Under the pieces are notes generated by a model. That model ran no database searches. It was not told the DNA's origin and worked only from the letters and a program-made list of their open reading frames with translations. DNA of 64,000 nucleotides. It comes from Anaerolinea sp. GTDB lineage: Bacteria > Chloroflexota > Anaerolineae > Anaerolineales > Anaerolineaceae. The translations under genes were made by a program, and so were the position numbers. Below are positions 45,905 to 54,579 of this stretch, in pieces; positions within the stretch are counted from its first letter, which is position 1; each line of letters starts with the position of its first letter. The stretch lies in NCBI GenBank assembly GCA_020725865.1, contig DYEC01000019.1, positions 120,452 to 184,451 on the forward strand, written 5' to 3'.

Positions 45905-47152
45905 CTAAACGTTCAAATGCTTTTTTAAGGCTTCCATGGTCGGCTCAATTACCGGTGCTTCTTTGACTGCCTGCATAGCAGCGCGAATATCTTTCAACCC
46001 GCTGCCAGTGTTCAATACCAGAACAGGATCATCTTCTTGAACCAGACCAGTTTTCAGTGCCTTGAGTAAACCTGCATAAGCCGTTGCTCCAGCCGGCTCA
46101 GCAAAGATACCCACCCGACCCAGCGGTGCAATTGCCTTGATAATATCTTCATCGCTGACTGTCAGATACGCTCCGCCGGTTTGTGTAGCTGCCCGCACGG
46201 CGCGTACACCATCACGCGGTAAATCCACCGAGATACTATCTGCAATTGTAGTAGCATTGACCGGGGTAATTGTTTCTGTTCCGGCAAAGAAAGCATTTGC
46301 CACCGCGGCGGACTTCTCCGACTGTACCCCAATGATACGCGGCATTTGTTCCAGCCAGCCCAGTTGTTTCAGGTCCTTGAAGCCTTTGTGAATACCTGAG
46401 ATGATGTTGCCATCACCTACCGGGATAAAGATTGTCAGCGGACGATCACTCTTAAGATTCAACAAAACCGTTTCCCAGATTTCCAGTGCGGCTGTCTTCT
46501 TACCCTCGGCAGTAAAGGGATTGTAACCGGTATTCCGGCAATACCAACCAAATTCTTGTGAGGCTTGAATGGTCAAATCGAAGGCAGAGTCATAATTGCC
46601 ATCCACCAGAATCACTTGCGCATTGAAAATCAGCAACTGTGCAATTTTCGCCTGCGGTGCAGTTCGCGGTGCGAAGATCACCGCCTTGTGATTGACCGCT
46701 GCTGCCATCCCTGCTAATGCAGCACCAGCATTGCCGGTCGAAGCCGTTACCACTACCTCTGCGCCAATTTGCCGTGCACGCGCTACAACCACCGAGCTGG
46801 CACGATCTTTGAAAGAAGCGGTCGGGTTACGTCCATCATCTTTGACCCAAAGCTGTTTCAATCCGAGCTCTCTGGCTAATACGGTTGGAGTGAAGGTTGG
46901 TGTCCATCCTGCAGCACGCAGGGGAGTGCCCTCACCGCCCGGATCGCTCACCGGTAACAATGGAAGATAACGCCAGAGTGAAAAATCTGTTCGACTAATT
47001 ACATCTTCAATGCGGTATTTCTTGCGTATCGCCTCGTAATCCAGTACTACATCCAGGTTGCCTCCATCAGCGGGGCAGGTGTATGTTACCTCATTTGGGC
47101 CGTACTCACGTCCACATAGTGAACACTTATATCCTGAAAAATTCGCTGCCAT
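45905..47152 (-). CDS. thrC: Threonine synthase
   Basis: A 415-aa fold-type-II PLP enzyme. An N-terminal zinc-ribbon-like start (CSLCGREY, then CPADGG) precedes [12 protein letters not shown] with the Schiff-base Lys near residue 118 and [13 protein letters not shown]. It converts O-phosphohomoserine to threonine. Bacterial ThrC-like proteins with this N-terminus also include relatives acting on other substrates, and its place inside a purine cluster with a TTGTCnGACAA site 28 nt upstream leaves a catabolic role open. Confidence 0.8.
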   Translation of the reverse strand: MAANFSGYKCSLCGREYGPNEVTYTCPADGGNLDVVLDYEAIRKKYRIEDVISRTDFSLWRYLPLLPVSDPGGEGTPLRAAGWTPTFTPTVLARELGLKQLWVKDDGRNPTASFKDRASSVVVARARQIGAEVVVTASTGNAGAALAGMAAAVNHKAVIFAPRTAPQAKIAQLLIFNAQVILVDGNYDSAFDLTIQASQEFGWYCRNTGYNPFTAEGKKTAALEIWETVLLNLKSDRPLTIFIPVGDGNIISGIHKGFKDLKQLGWLEQMPRIIGVQSEKSAAVANAFFAGTETITPVNATTIADSISVDLPRDGVRAVRAATQTGGAYLTVSDEDIIKAIAPLGRVGIFAEPAGATAYAGLLKALKTGLVQEDDPVLVLNTGSGLKDIRAAMQAVKEAPVIEPTMEALKKHLNV

Positions 47153-47179
47153 CTCGTTCTATTTTATCTCTCCTTTATA

Positions 47180-47190
47180 TTGTCTGACAA
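47180..47190. promoter_or_regulatory. Candidate GntR operator upstream of thrC-like gene
   Basis: TTGTCTGACAA is a perfect dyad with a single central base, the same sequence as at 59996-60006. It lies 28 nt before the thrC start, in the gap after the second permease gene. Confidence 0.5.
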
Positions 47191-47241
47191 CTTCTTAATT
47201 TTACTTGCATTTTCTGTAGATTACCAGAGCAACTGCTAAAT

Positions 47242-48240
47242 TTATTGTCGTTCAAACGGTGTCCCCAAAGCGGCGGGCGGCTGTGATCGCAACGCCCGGA
47301 AAATACGCACAATCGCTCTGCGAGTTCCCTCCGGAAGTTGAGCCAGCACTCGATCCACCCATTCAGCATCGCCAATATTGACAAACAACAATGTCAAAAT
47401 CATTAGCGGAAATGGCGCCGCTTGTAACACCTGAGAAGGAATCCCTGTTAATACAGGTTGCAACACCAGCCCCAGCCACTGCAACAGAGCAAACAGGTAT
47501 GCACCAAAAGCCGCCCGCAGTGGATTCCAAGCACCAAAAATTGTGATCGCCAGGACAATCCAACCAATGCCATCTAATCCGGAAATCGTACCCTGCCAGC
47601 CAGCCTTGACGCTGAGCGAATACATTGGACCTGAAATTCCTACTAGCGCTCCACCTAGAACAGTATAAATATAGCGCAGGCGATTGACATTCGCACCGCG
47701 ATTGTGCGCCGCCGCCGGGCGTTCCCCCACGCCTTGAAGCATCATCCCCGGTCGAGTCTTGAAAATCCAAACGTATGCGACCACAATCAAAATAAAACTC
47801 AGATAGGTCATGACATCCTGCTTGAAAAGCAGCGTGCCAAGTATAGGGATGTCACTTAATACTGGGATGGGTACCACATTGATCCGTACCCCTTCAATCC
47901 CAACATAAGGATTACCCAAAAAATATGCCAGATCGCGGCAGGTCATTGTCAGCACATACCCAACTGCAACCTGAGAAAGCTTCAGCGTGATACTGGAAAA
48001 AGCCACCAGCAACGCCACCAGTGCACCAACGATTAGCCCAACCAAAAAGCCAACCACCACGCTTTTAGTCAGAACGGCTGCCACAAAGCCAGCCATCGCT
48101 GTTAATAACATGGTTCCGTTGACAGAAAGGTTGACCACCCCTGAGCGTTCGGCAAAAGTTTCGCCAATCGTCGCAAAAATTACTGGTGCAGCCGAAGCCA
48201 GAACACCTGCAAGACCAATCAAGATGACTTCGTTCTCCAT
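47242..48240 (-). CDS. BMP-type nucleoside/purine ABC transporter permease (second system)
   Basis: A 332-aa membrane permease with the start at ATG 48240 behind AAAGGACAG. GETFAERSGVVNLSVNGTM is the family motif; about 8 helices. It is the last gene of the second importer. It parallels the permease at 12793 but is not a recent copy. Confidence 0.9.
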   Translation of the reverse strand: MENEVILIGLAGVLASAAPVIFATIGETFAERSGVVNLSVNGTMLLTAMAGFVAAVLTKSVVVGFLVGLIVGALVALLVAFSSITLKLSQVAVGYVLTMTCRDLAYFLGNPYVGIEGVRINVVPIPVLSDIPILGTLLFKQDVMTYLSFILIVVAYVWIFKTRPGMMLQGVGERPAAAHNRGANVNRLRYIYTVLGGALVGISGPMYSLSVKAGWQGTISGLDGIGWIVLAITIFGAWNPLRAAFGAYLFALLQWLGLVLQPVLTGIPSQVLQAAPFPLMILTLLFVNIGDAEWVDRVLAQLPEGTRRAIVRIFRALRSQPPAALGTPFERQ

Positions 48241-48253
48241 AATGCTGTCCTTT

Positions 48254-49294
48254 CTATTTCCGTAGCAGACGATGACGAATTCCTTCAACAACCAAAACAG
48301 CCAGCACTAGACTCCCTTGAATTACACCCGAAAGCGAAGAATCCAACTTCAGTGCAATTGGCAATTGAATACTGCCGATATTCAGAGCAACAAAGAAAAA
48401 AGCAACTGGTGCCACCCAAAACGCCTGATAATTGATTAGCATGGCAACCATCAGACCCAGATAACCATAGCCACTGGAAATAGAAGGAATGAGACGGTGG
48501 TAAACTGCCACAACCTGCAAGGATCCTGCCAGACCGGCAAATAGACCGCACAGGAAAAAGGAAAGCAACATATACTGCCAGGTTGGTATCCCAAGCAGGA
48601 AAGCAGCGCGTGGGTTATTCCCCACCGCCTTTAACTTCAAACCGAAGTAAGTGCCCTGTAGCAAGAAATAAATGACCACCAACGCAATAATCCCTAACAT
48701 AACTGCCCAGATACTCAATCGCAATCCCGGCAACGTTGGCAGCCATAGGCTTTCCGGAAAAGGTTCTGTACCGCTCATTGAACCCACTCCCGGCCGCTTC
48801 CATGGACCAAAGATCAGCCAGATAGTCATTGAGGTGGCAATAAAATTTAACCCAAGTCCACCAAAAATCTCGTTTACACCGCCAAAAGTCTTTAACACAC
48901 CCGCCAAGACCGCCCATAATCCCCCACCCAGCATTCCCCCAAGCACTGCCAGTACAATAATGAACGCGGGAGGCAAAGGACTGTCCTGCAACAATTTCAA
49001 TACCCCTGTTGTAAAAATTGAACCAAGGATAATTTGCCCTTCAACGCCAATATTCCATAAGCCTGCAGCAAATGTGACTAGTAGCCCGCTAGTTGCCAGC
49101 AACAACGGCACCCAGGCAACAACCGTATCTGCCACATTCATCTTGGTTCCAAAGGCGCCTTTGAGTAATTGCTTATATGCGTCCAGAGGTGGGGCGCCAG
49201 CAGCTAAAATCACCAGCGAAGTCAGCAGCAAAGCCAGGACTACTGCACCAAGCTGAAAACCGAGATTCTGCCATCGTTTCTCATTGTGCTGCAT
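48254..49294 (-). CDS. BMP-type nucleoside/purine ABC transporter permease (second system)
   Basis: A 346-aa permease with the motif FAAGLWNIGVEGQI and about 9 hydrophobic segments. It overlaps the ATPase gene by 14 nt. It pairs with the downstream 332-aa permease to form the channel. Confidence 0.9.
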   Translation of the reverse strand: MQHNEKRWQNLGFQLGAVVLALLLTSLVILAAGAPPLDAYKQLLKGAFGTKMNVADTVVAWVPLLLATSGLLVTFAAGLWNIGVEGQIILGSIFTTGVLKLLQDSPLPPAFIIVLAVLGGMLGGGLWAVLAGVLKTFGGVNEIFGGLGLNFIATSMTIWLIFGPWKRPGVGSMSGTEPFPESLWLPTLPGLRLSIWAVMLGIIALVVIYFLLQGTYFGLKLKAVGNNPRAAFLLGIPTWQYMLLSFFLCGLFAGLAGSLQVVAVYHRLIPSISSGYGYLGLMVAMLINYQAFWVAPVAFFFVALNIGSIQLPIALKLDSSLSGVIQGSLVLAVLVVEGIRHRLLRK

Positions 49295-50795
49295 TGGAAA
49301 CTCCTACCTGTTCTTTTTCAAAGATTTCTTCCCAACCTTTACCGCCAATGAGCTGTCCCAATTGATCTACATTCGTTAAGGTCGCATCCAGCGGTGGTGA
49401 AACTCTTCCGCTGAAAAATACGATCACTCGATCACTGTATTGGAGGATTTCCTCTAGATCTGGCGATATAAATAAAATGGCTGCTCCTTTTGCGCATCGT
49501 TCTTTTAGCTTGCTCCAAATGTAAATGGTGGATTCAATATCCAGTCCACGTGTTGGATGCTCCAGGAGAATCAAAGACAGTTCCTCTTTCAACAATGCCA
49601 GCAAAGTGCGCTGCTGATTACCACCCGAAAGTGCTTCAACCCGGCTCTCTGGAAAGCCGCGAATCGAATATTCGGATATTTTGTTTTGCGAATAACTTTT
49701 TGCTTTATCTCGTTTAATGAAAACACCTTTTTGTTCACCCGTCAAAATAAAATGCTCATTGATGGACAAACCAGGAATAAGCCCTTCTTCAAGGCGAGAA
49801 GCCGGCATAAAGGTTACCCCGTGACGCATGAACGAATGAGTATCTTTTCCAGTCAAGTCTTTGCCATTAACAATCACCCTACCGCCCACGGTGCGCACCA
49901 GACCAGCGCAAGCTCTCAACAATAACTCCTGTCCGCTGCCCTCCATGCCAGCCAGACCAATCACCTCGCCACAGCGCACCTCCAGATTAACATTGCGGAT
50001 TTGCAAACGATAATCATCAATGGCAACATTCTGCAATCTCAAAACCAACTGATCGGTGGCACTGCAAGGCAGGCGTTCATCGAGCTTGATCACCTTACCA
50101 AACATCATTTCTATCAGCCGATCCGTATCATACGGGGGTGTCATTTGCCCTGCCAGCTCGCCGCGCCGCAGGACCACCACCCGGTCGCAAAGTGCCTCCA
50201 CATCCTCCAGTTTGTGGGAAACAAAAACCACCGTGTTTCCATTGTCTGCCAGCCGCCGCAGTGTTAGAAACAATTTCTCTTTTTGCTGGGCGCTGATACC
50301 CGTTGTCGGCTCATCCAGAATGAACACCCTGACTCCAAGCCATAACAGGCGCAAAATTTCCAATTGCTGTCTTTCTCCCACCGTCATCGAGTCCACGTAA
50401 CTGTTCGGATCAACTGTAAAACCAAACTGGTCGCGCAGCTCCAGAAAAGCCCGTTCAGCTTCCCGTCTTGCTGGAAATAGACTGCCCGGTTTGCCGATCA
50501 TAAAATTATCCAGTGCTTTCATCGGTGGAAAATCCAGCGGGTCTTGATGTAACATACCAATCCCATAGCGTATAGCATCCGCCGGATTTTCAATCTTCGC
50601 TAACTCCCCATCCAGGTAAATCTCACCACTATCAGGAAGGATATAACCCGACAAGATTTTCATCAAGGTGCTTTTTCCTGCGCCATTCTCTCCCAAAATG
50701 CCCTGTATTGTGCCCGCAGGAATAGAAAAATGAATACCAATATTTGCCCGAACCGTTCCAAAGGTCTTATTGATATTGCGAAACTCAATTTCCAT
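49281..50795 (-). CDS. BMP-type nucleoside/purine ABC transporter ATP-binding protein (second system)
   Basis: A 504-aa double-cassette ATPase. The start at ATG 50795 follows GGGAGG; the longer frame has no ribosome site and runs through the upstream hairpin. Walker A GENGAGKST near residue 35, signature SMTVGERQQ, Walker B FILDEPTTG; the second cassette has a degenerate GMEGSGQE and LSGGNQQR. It energises the second importer. Confidence 0.92.
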   Translation of the reverse strand: MEIEFRNINKTFGTVRANIGIHFSIPAGTIQGILGENGAGKSTLMKILSGYILPDSGEIYLDGELAKIENPADAIRYGIGMLHQDPLDFPPMKALDNFMIGKPGSLFPARREAERAFLELRDQFGFTVDPNSYVDSMTVGERQQLEILRLLWLGVRVFILDEPTTGISAQQKEKLFLTLRRLADNGNTVVFVSHKLEDVEALCDRVVVLRRGELAGQMTPPYDTDRLIEMMFGKVIKLDERLPCSATDQLVLRLQNVAIDDYRLQIRNVNLEVRCGEVIGLAGMEGSGQELLLRACAGLVRTVGGRVIVNGKDLTGKDTHSFMRHGVTFMPASRLEEGLIPGLSINEHFILTGEQKGVFIKRDKAKSYSQNKISEYSIRGFPESRVEALSGGNQQRTLLALLKEELSLILLEHPTRGLDIESTIYIWSKLKERCAKGAAILFISPDLEEILQYSDRVIVFFSGRVSPPLDATLTNVDQLGQLIGGKGWEEIFEKEQVGVSNAAQ

Positions 50796-50816
50796 CCGAC
50801 CTCCCAGCCCATATAC

Positions 50817-50849
50817 AATGGGGAAGGGGAACAAGTCCCCTTCCCCATT
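50817..50849 (-). promoter_or_regulatory. Intercistronic hairpin after the second BMP binding-protein gene
   Basis: AATGGGGAAGGGGA and TCCCCTTCCCCATT form a perfect 14-bp stem with a 5-nt loop, between the binding-protein stop (50866) and the ATPase start (50795). There is no U tract on the minus strand. It is placed like the hairpin at 16361, so it likely sets binding protein to transporter ratio. Confidence 0.65.
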
Positions 50850-50865
50850 ATTTGCTAAGATACCG

Positions 50866-52161
50866 CTACTGCTGAACGCTTTGACCTTCAATGCCTTCTA
50901 GCAACTGCGGCAGATACCAGATTTGCTGATCGGTAGCTTCTTCACCATCCTTTAGATACTGCGTACCATCTTGCAGGTTGAGGGGACCCTTCCAGAGGTT
51001 CAAACCACCGCCCAATTCTCCAATGAACTTATCCACAAGCTTGGAATTCTCTTCAGATAGAGCAGGTCCTTTCACAAAACTGACATAAGAAGTGTCAGGA
51101 TTATTGATGTCCTTCCAATCCGGACCATACCATTCAAACGCAGATTCGTATTTTCCATCCAAGTAGGCTTGAATCCAGCGCAGGTAGAATGGGCCCCAGT
51201 TGAAGTATGGCACACCCACGCAGATGCTGGGTGCAACGTCACAGGCTTTTTCGTAGTCGTAGGGAACTGCCCAGACCTTCTTGCCAGCATCAGCCTGCTT
51301 CTTGGCTTCAGTTTGTGCTTCAGGTGTGTCAATACCAGACATTAGCACATCATAGCCGCTGTTAAAGAAATCGTTGGCAACCTGGGTTGGATCACTGGTG
51401 ACACCCGGAATGTTGAACCAGAAACCAATCCAGGTGACTTTGAATTGCAAATCTTTTGGATCCTTGCCAAGGTAATTCGTCCAGCAATATTTAGCGCCTA
51501 GATACGCCGAGGCAACCAGACGGCGGGTCTCGTCATTGATTAGCGGACCAAGATAGCCGATTTTGCCCGTCTGTGTAGTCAAGGCAGCTGCGCAGCCGGC
51601 GATCATCTTCCCGTATTCCATGCGCCCCATGACGTTGACATAATTCTTCAGTTCCGGCTTATAGACCTTCCCTTCTTTCCAGGCATAATCACCGGAAGCA
51701 TGAATCATGGGCACATCGGGATGAGCTTTGTTAAAGTCCACCGAGCTGTCCTTCATATCATCCGAGTTGAAGATGATAAACTTTGCACCCTGGCTGAGCA
51801 ACTGTTCAGCAATTTGCGCCGGGGTAGTACCGGGGCGGTCGGCGGGATTGACTTTATCAATGTAGAGCATTTTGGCATTCATCTTCCGCTCCACATACTG
51901 ACCCGCAACATAGTGCGCCGTGTTCCAGCCGTTGTCGTTATACGGACCGACCATCACCATACCAAACACAAAAGGCTCAGCTGGTTGTTCGGGTGCCTTG
52001 GTGGGTTCGGCAGGTTGCGCCGGTTGTTCAGGCGCTTTTGTGGGTTCGGCAGGCTGCGCCGGTTGTTCGGGCGCTGGGGTTGCCGCGGGAGCGCAGGCTG
52101 CCAACGCCAGGCTTACAATCATCACAAGGGCGAACAGTTGCCATACAAGTTTAGACTTCAT
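50866..52161 (-). CDS. BMP family nucleoside/purine-binding lipoprotein (second system)
   Basis: A 431-aa lipoprotein. The start at ATG 52161 follows GGAGGAAAC. The signal peptide ends in lipobox LAAC, followed by a linker made of nearly perfect 13-residue repeats (PEQPAQPAEPTKA) up to about residue 63, then the BMP domain. The spacer lifts the binding domain from the membrane. It is the first gene of the second importer and has its own promoter and an unusual 5' leader. Confidence 0.9.
   Translation of the reverse strand: MKSKLVWQLFALVMIVSLALAACAPAATPAPEQPAQPAEPTKAPEQPAQPAEPTKAPEQPAEPFVFGMVMVGPYNDNGWNTAHYVAGQYVERKMNAKMLYIDKVNPADRPGTTPAQIAEQLLSQGAKFIIFNSDDMKDSSVDFNKAHPDVPMIHASGDYAWKEGKVYKPELKNYVNVMGRMEYGKMIAGCAAALTTQTGKIGYLGPLINDETRRLVASAYLGAKYCWTNYLGKDPKDLQFKVTWIGFWFNIPGVTSDPTQVANDFFNSGYDVLMSGIDTPEAQTEAKKQADAGKKVWAVPYDYEKACDVAPSICVGVPYFNWGPFYLRWIQAYLDGKYESAFEWYGPDWKDINNPDTSYVSFVKGPALSEENSKLVDKFIGELGGGLNLWKGPLNLQDGTQYLKDGEEATDQQIWYLPQLLEGIEGQSVQQ
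51980..52077 (-). repeat. 39-nt tandem repeats encoding the lipoprotein linker
   Basis: About two and a half copies of a 39-nt unit encode the PEQPAQPAEPTKA linker of the BMP lipoprotein. Third-position differences between copies show the repeat is not brand new. Copy number could vary by slippage without shifting the frame. Confidence 0.75.
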
Positions 52162-52241
52162 GTTTCCTCCGTTTGACAAATAAAAATTTTGATATTGGGT
52201 AGCCAATAGCAAGGTGTTTATTTTTTTATGTTACTGAAGCT

Positions 52242-52255
52242 GTCACCTCCTTTCC
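52242..52255 (-). promoter_or_regulatory. Free-standing Shine-Dalgarno (STAB-SD-like) in the BMP-2 leader
   Basis: The minus strand reads GGAAAGGAGGTGAC, 82 nt before the binding-protein start, which has its own GGAGGAAAC site. No plausible leader peptide with ATG follows it. Confidence 0.5.
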
Positions 52256-52279
52256 GGTGAAAAAAGCTCAAACAACAAA

Positions 52280-52304
52280 CGTTCAGAATGTTTCTACTGA
52301 ACGA
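52280..52304. promoter_or_regulatory. Inverted repeat in the BMP-2 leader
   Basis: CGTTCAG and CTGAACG are inverted copies about 10 nt apart, between the promoter and the free-standing SD. They could be an operator or a 5' hairpin. A related GTTCAT/ATGAAC repeat occurs upstream of the ATCase-like gene near 57640. Confidence 0.35.
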
Positions 52305-52364
52305 CAAACCACCATGCTAATCTTTGACGATCCCCATACCACTAACGAAGTAACCTGTAACCCT

Positions 52365-52393
52365 ATTATTCTATAATCGCTCCCAGCGGTCAA
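52365..52393 (-). promoter_or_regulatory. Candidate promoter of the second BMP importer
   Basis: On the minus strand TTGACC (52393-52388), a 17-nt spacer and AATAAT (52370-52365). The stretch 52162-52487 between the importer and carbamate kinase otherwise holds only leader elements and one hairpin, no gene. Confidence 0.5.
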
Positions 52394-52428
52394 CTAATTT
52401 TTTACACACAAGAACAGGATTTTTGTCA

Positions 52429-52469
52429 AGTCTTTGCAGTCCAGCAAATTAAACCGGACTGCAAAGACT
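52429..52469 (-). terminator. Hairpin after carbamate kinase, possible terminator
   Basis: AGTCTTTGCAGTCC and GGACTGCAAAGACT form a perfect 14-bp stem with a 13-nt loop, about 18 nt after the carbamate-kinase stop. The U tract is missing, so termination may be weak or factor-dependent. Confidence 0.55.
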
Positions 52470-52487
52470 ATCTCAGAAAGGTAAAAC

Positions 52488-53441
52488 TTATGGAACAATC
52501 CAGGTGCCGGTCTCACCCTTGAGCGCGCGACCAATGTTTTCGGGATTGGTGATCAACGCCTGCTTGCCGCCTGCTTCAAGGAACCAGATGATCGCCTGAA
52601 TCTTGGGCGCCATCGAGCCTTTGGCAAAGTGGATACCTTCCGCCAGATACTGCTTGGCTTCTGCCAGAGTCATTCGATCCAGCCATTGCTCGTTGGGTTT
52701 TCCATAATTGAGAGCAACTTTCTCAACCGCGGTAGAAATCACGAACAGGTCAGCATTGATCTCGCGCGCCAATAAGCTGCTAGCATAATCCTTGTCAATC
52801 ACTGCAGCCGTACCGACTAGGTTGCCTTCCTCGTCACGAATAACCGGGATGCCACCACCGCCAACAGTGATGACCGTCATACCAGCTTCCAGCAAAGTCT
52901 TGACCGCCTCGAGTTCAACCACATCCTGCGGAATGGGGGAAGCAACCACGCGCCGCCAGCCGCGCCCGGCATCCTCAACAACATTCCAACCCAGCTCCTG
53001 CGCGCGCCGCTTAGCCTCTGCCTCATCCATGAACCCGCCAATCGGTTTGGTGGGATTCTGGAAAGCTTTGTCGTTGCGATCAACCAACACCTGAGTAACT
53101 ACTGTCACCGCATGCTTGTCTATGCCGCGGCGGCGAAATTCGTTCTGCAGGTTTTGCTGCAAGGCATAACCAATTGCGCCCTGGCTATCCGCGCCGCACA
53201 CATCCAGCGGAACTTCATGCATTCCCTCTACCTTGGCAGCGATTTCTGAACGGCGCAGAATGAAACCAACCTGCGGGCCATTACCGTGTCCAATCGCCAC
53301 ATCCCAGCCTGCCTCGATCATATCTGCAATATGATAGCAGGTCTCCTTGGCAGCCTGATACTGATCTTCAACTGATTGATGTTGAGGGTCTTTGATCAGC
53401 GAGTTACCGCCGATTGCTACTACTGCAACTTTCTTAGCCAT
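52488..53441 (-). CDS. arcC: Carbamate kinase
   Basis: A 317-aa amino-acid-kinase-family enzyme with VVAIGGNSLI at the start, GHGNGPQVGFILRR near residue 53, TVGGGGIPV near 194 and VIDKDYASSLLA near 213. It makes ATP and carbamate from carbamoyl phosphate and ADP. It follows the YgeW-like carbamoyltransferase, which would supply carbamoyl phosphate by phosphorolysis, the same pairing as YgeW with YqeA. Confidence 0.95.
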   Translation of the reverse strand: MAKKVAVVAIGGNSLIKDPQHQSVEDQYQAAKETCYHIADMIEAGWDVAIGHGNGPQVGFILRRSEIAAKVEGMHEVPLDVCGADSQGAIGYALQQNLQNEFRRRGIDKHAVTVVTQVLVDRNDKAFQNPTKPIGGFMDEAEAKRRAQELGWNVVEDAGRGWRRVVASPIPQDVVELEAVKTLLEAGMTVITVGGGGIPVIRDEEGNLVGTAAVIDKDYASSLLAREINADLFVISTAVEKVALNYGKPNEQWLDRMTLAEAKQYLAEGIHFAKGSMAPKIQAIIWFLEAGGKQALITNPENIGRALKGETGTWIVP

Positions 53442-53498
53442 TTTGTTTAACTCTCCTCACACAAAAATTTATAAAGTTTTTAAAAATTGTAACTGCTT

Positions 53499-54479
53499 TT
53501 ATCCCATTGTCAAAGCCATGACTGCTTCCTGAGCATGCATGCGGTTTTCCGCCTCGTCATAAACAACGGATTGCGGTCCGTCCATCACACCATCGGTCAC
53601 CTCAATATTTCGATCCGCCGGCAACGGGTGCATATAAATTGCGTCCGGTTTCGCCAGTGCCATACGCCGCTCATCGGTGATCCAGCTTTCATACTTCTTG
53701 ATGATTCTTGCGCCTTCTTCCGGATCGGGAGTATGTACCATTGCACCCCAGGACTTGGCATAGATAATGTCGGCATCCTTGAAAGCTTTGTCCATATCAT
53801 CCACCACCTCAAAGCGGGTACCGAACTTACGGGACTGCTCCTGCGCCATGTCCATAATCTCCGGCATTAAGCGGAATTCCGGTGGGTGTGCCAGTGTAAT
53901 ATCCAGACCAAAGCGCGGCATTTGCAGGATAAGGCTCTGCGGCACTGACATGGGTTTCTGGTAAGAAGCCGCATATGCCCATGAAACCACCATCTTCTTA
54001 CCGCGCAGGTCACGCCCTTTCTTCTCCAGAATGGTCATCAAATCTGCCAGACACTGGAAAGGGTGATAGATATCGCATTGCATGTTTAACACTGGAACGC
54101 GCGAATATTTTGCGACGTCGTTAATGTATTTGTTACCAATACCCCAATCCACATGACGGATGGCAATACCGTCATAGTAGCGACCAAAGATTTCACCGAT
54201 TTCTTTCGGCGTATCGCCATGAGCAATCTGAGTAGTTTTACTCTCGATGAAAGCCGCATGGCCGCCCAGATGAGCCATGCCCGCCTCAAAGGAACCGCGC
54301 GTACGCGTGCTGCTGAAGAAAAACAGCATCGCCAAAACTTTGTCACGCAGATACGGGGTAGGTTCATTCAGGGCGCGTTTGCGCTTGAGATCAAACGCCA
54401 CCTCCATGACAGTTTCGATTTCCTCTTTACTGAAATCCAAATCGCTAATGTAATCTCGACCATGTAAATACGTTTGCAT
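53499..54479 (-). CDS. ygeW: Knotted carbamoyltransferase, YgeW-like
   Basis: A 326-aa transcarbamylase. SSTRTRGSFE binds carbamoyl phosphate, SKTTQIAHGDT and WAYAASYQKPMSVPQ are marks of the knotted AOTCase/YgeW branch, and HPLPADRNIEV closes the active site. E. coli YgeW is longer (about 396 aa). The natural substrate of YgeW enzymes is not settled; here it should run in the catabolic direction, giving carbamoyl phosphate to carbamate kinase 57 nt downstream. A GGAG site precedes the ATG, and a second SD lies 72 nt upstream. Confidence 0.85.
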   Translation of the reverse strand: MQTYLHGRDYISDLDFSKEEIETVMEVAFDLKRKRALNEPTPYLRDKVLAMLFFFSSTRTRGSFEAGMAHLGGHAAFIESKTTQIAHGDTPKEIGEIFGRYYDGIAIRHVDWGIGNKYINDVAKYSRVPVLNMQCDIYHPFQCLADLMTILEKKGRDLRGKKMVVSWAYAASYQKPMSVPQSLILQMPRFGLDITLAHPPEFRLMPEIMDMAQEQSRKFGTRFEVVDDMDKAFKDADIIYAKSWGAMVHTPDPEEGARIIKKYESWITDERRMALAKPDAIYMHPLPADRNIEVTDGVMDGPQSVVYDEAENRMHAQEAVMALTMG

Positions 54480-54550
54480 AGTTTCACTCCTTTTCTAAAT
54501 TAAAGAATTAATATGATAACAACTGATAAGGTGGTCTTTCTCCTCGAATG

Positions 54551-54564
54551 TTACCTCCTTCTTT
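54551..54564 (-). promoter_or_regulatory. Free-standing Shine-Dalgarno (STAB-SD-like) before ygeW
   Basis: The minus strand reads AAGAAGGAGGTAAC, starting 16 nt after the stop of the upstream membrane gene and 72 nt before the ygeW ATG, which has its own AAAAGGAG site. If a processed or new 5' end lies here, it would act as a stabiliser. Confidence 0.42.
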
Positions 54565-54579
54565 TGAAAAACAGGTTCA

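Noticed and set aside
51920..52183. Gly/Ala/Cys-rich frame opposite the lipoprotein linker
   Set aside because: It is the mirror of the 39-nt repeats that encode the Pro/Glu linker; no independent support.
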